Shown one piece after another: positions 63,849 to 64,000 of a stretch of DNA of 64,000 nucleotides (position 1 is its first letter; the number at the start of each line of letters is the position of its first letter). Made by a program: the position numbers and the translations under genes. This DNA is from Desulfobacteraceae bacterium (GTDB taxonomy: Bacteria; Desulfobacterota; Desulfobacteria; Desulfobacterales; UBA5852). Where the stretch lies: assembly GCA_014237395.1 (NCBI GenBank), contig JABZFP010000007.1, positions 164,367-228,366 of the forward strand, written 5' to 3'. Under the pieces are notes generated by a model that worked only from the letters and a program-made list of their open reading frames with translations, was not told the origin of the DNA and ran no database searches.

Positions 63849-64000
63849 AACCCCGAATCCTATTGGTGGATGACGACCCCCTGCTGCTGGCCGGCCTGAG
63901 ACGCCAGCTGAGACGCCACTTTCAGATCGAAACCGCCCCGGGCGGCGCGGAAGCATTGCAGATGGTGGAAACGCAGGAGCCCCCTTTCATGGTGGTGGTG
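63845..64000 (+). CDS. Response regulator (partial, N-terminal)
   Basis: The first 52 codons of a receiver domain, MKPRILLVDDDPLLLAGLRR, with the acidic pocket at residues 9-11, running off the right edge before the phospho-acceptor Asp. The ATG overlaps the REC-HDOD stop (ATGA). It is the third member of this two-component unit; the output domain cannot be seen. Confidence 0.88.
   Translation, partial: MKPRILLVDDDPLLLAGLRRQLRRHFQIETAPGGAEALQMVETQEPPFMVVV

Overview
The window is about 57% GC, dense in protein genes on both strands, and carries no rRNA, tRNA, transposase or CRISPR array that I can see. The nitrogenase order nifH-I1-I2-D-K-E-N-B with two GlnB-like NifI genes, a tungsten-type aldehyde:ferredoxin oxidoreductase with a polyferredoxin, NifA/sigma-54 control and many ABC uptake systems suggest an anaerobic, nitrogen-fixing, sulfate-reducer-like bacterium (Desulfobacterota, perhaps the Desulfosarcina group). 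This placement is inference from gene content only.

Layout. 1-5.6 kb: the end of one gene, a D-Ala-D-Ala-ligase-like ATP-grasp enzyme, a GNAT-HDAC-GNAT triple fusion, an MFS exporter and an SH3 lipoprotein. 5.9-9.9 kb: a Cache-HAMP-GGDEF cyclase, a CNNM/CorC-like membrane protein, a TraR/DksA zinc-finger protein and a rhodanese. 10-13.8 kb: a glycine betaine transporter (proV-proW-proX) behind a MarR regulator. 14.4-26.1 kb: a FadR-type regulator, a complete Liv-type ABC importer, polyferredoxin plus AOR, a GMC oxidoreductase, an MBL-fold hydrolase and two small genes. Together these look like uptake of an organic compound followed by alcohol to aldehyde to acid oxidation. 26.8-32.9 kb: an AGXT2-like aminotransferase, a ferritin-like protein and a methylmalonate-semialdehyde dehydrogenase, with two paralogous Lrp regulators and a saccharopine-dehydrogenase-like gene; this reads as amino-acid or beta-amino-acid catabolism. 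33.6-35.3 kb: a MjaI-like restriction endonuclease translationally coupled to a QueG-like Fe-S protein. 36-41.6 kb: a polyamine-type ABC importer with a HemL-like aminotransferase. 42-43.2 kb: unknown genes.

43.4-57.8 kb is a nitrogen-fixation island on the minus strand: nifA, then (sigma-54 promoter) nifH-I1-I2-D-K-E-N-B, a 2Fe-2S ferredoxin, a HEPN-like protein, a NifX-like protein, a GNAT and nifV. Three short palindromic repeat elements sit between its genes. Two of them end on the stop codons of nifK and nifN, and two related copies flank nifB in opposite orientation. nifS lies 1.2 kb beyond nifA. The window closes with a parvulin, a PfkB kinase, a sensor-less histidine kinase, a REC-HDOD protein and the start of another response regulator.

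The most unusual items are the GNAT-HDAC-GNAT locus, the MjaI-QueG pair with no methyltransferase beside it, the miniature repeats in the nif operon, a 40-bp dyad between nifA and the nifH promoter, a probable structured RNA or leader with an intrinsic terminator before the parvulin gene, and twin Lrp loci sharing an operator-like 13-mer.
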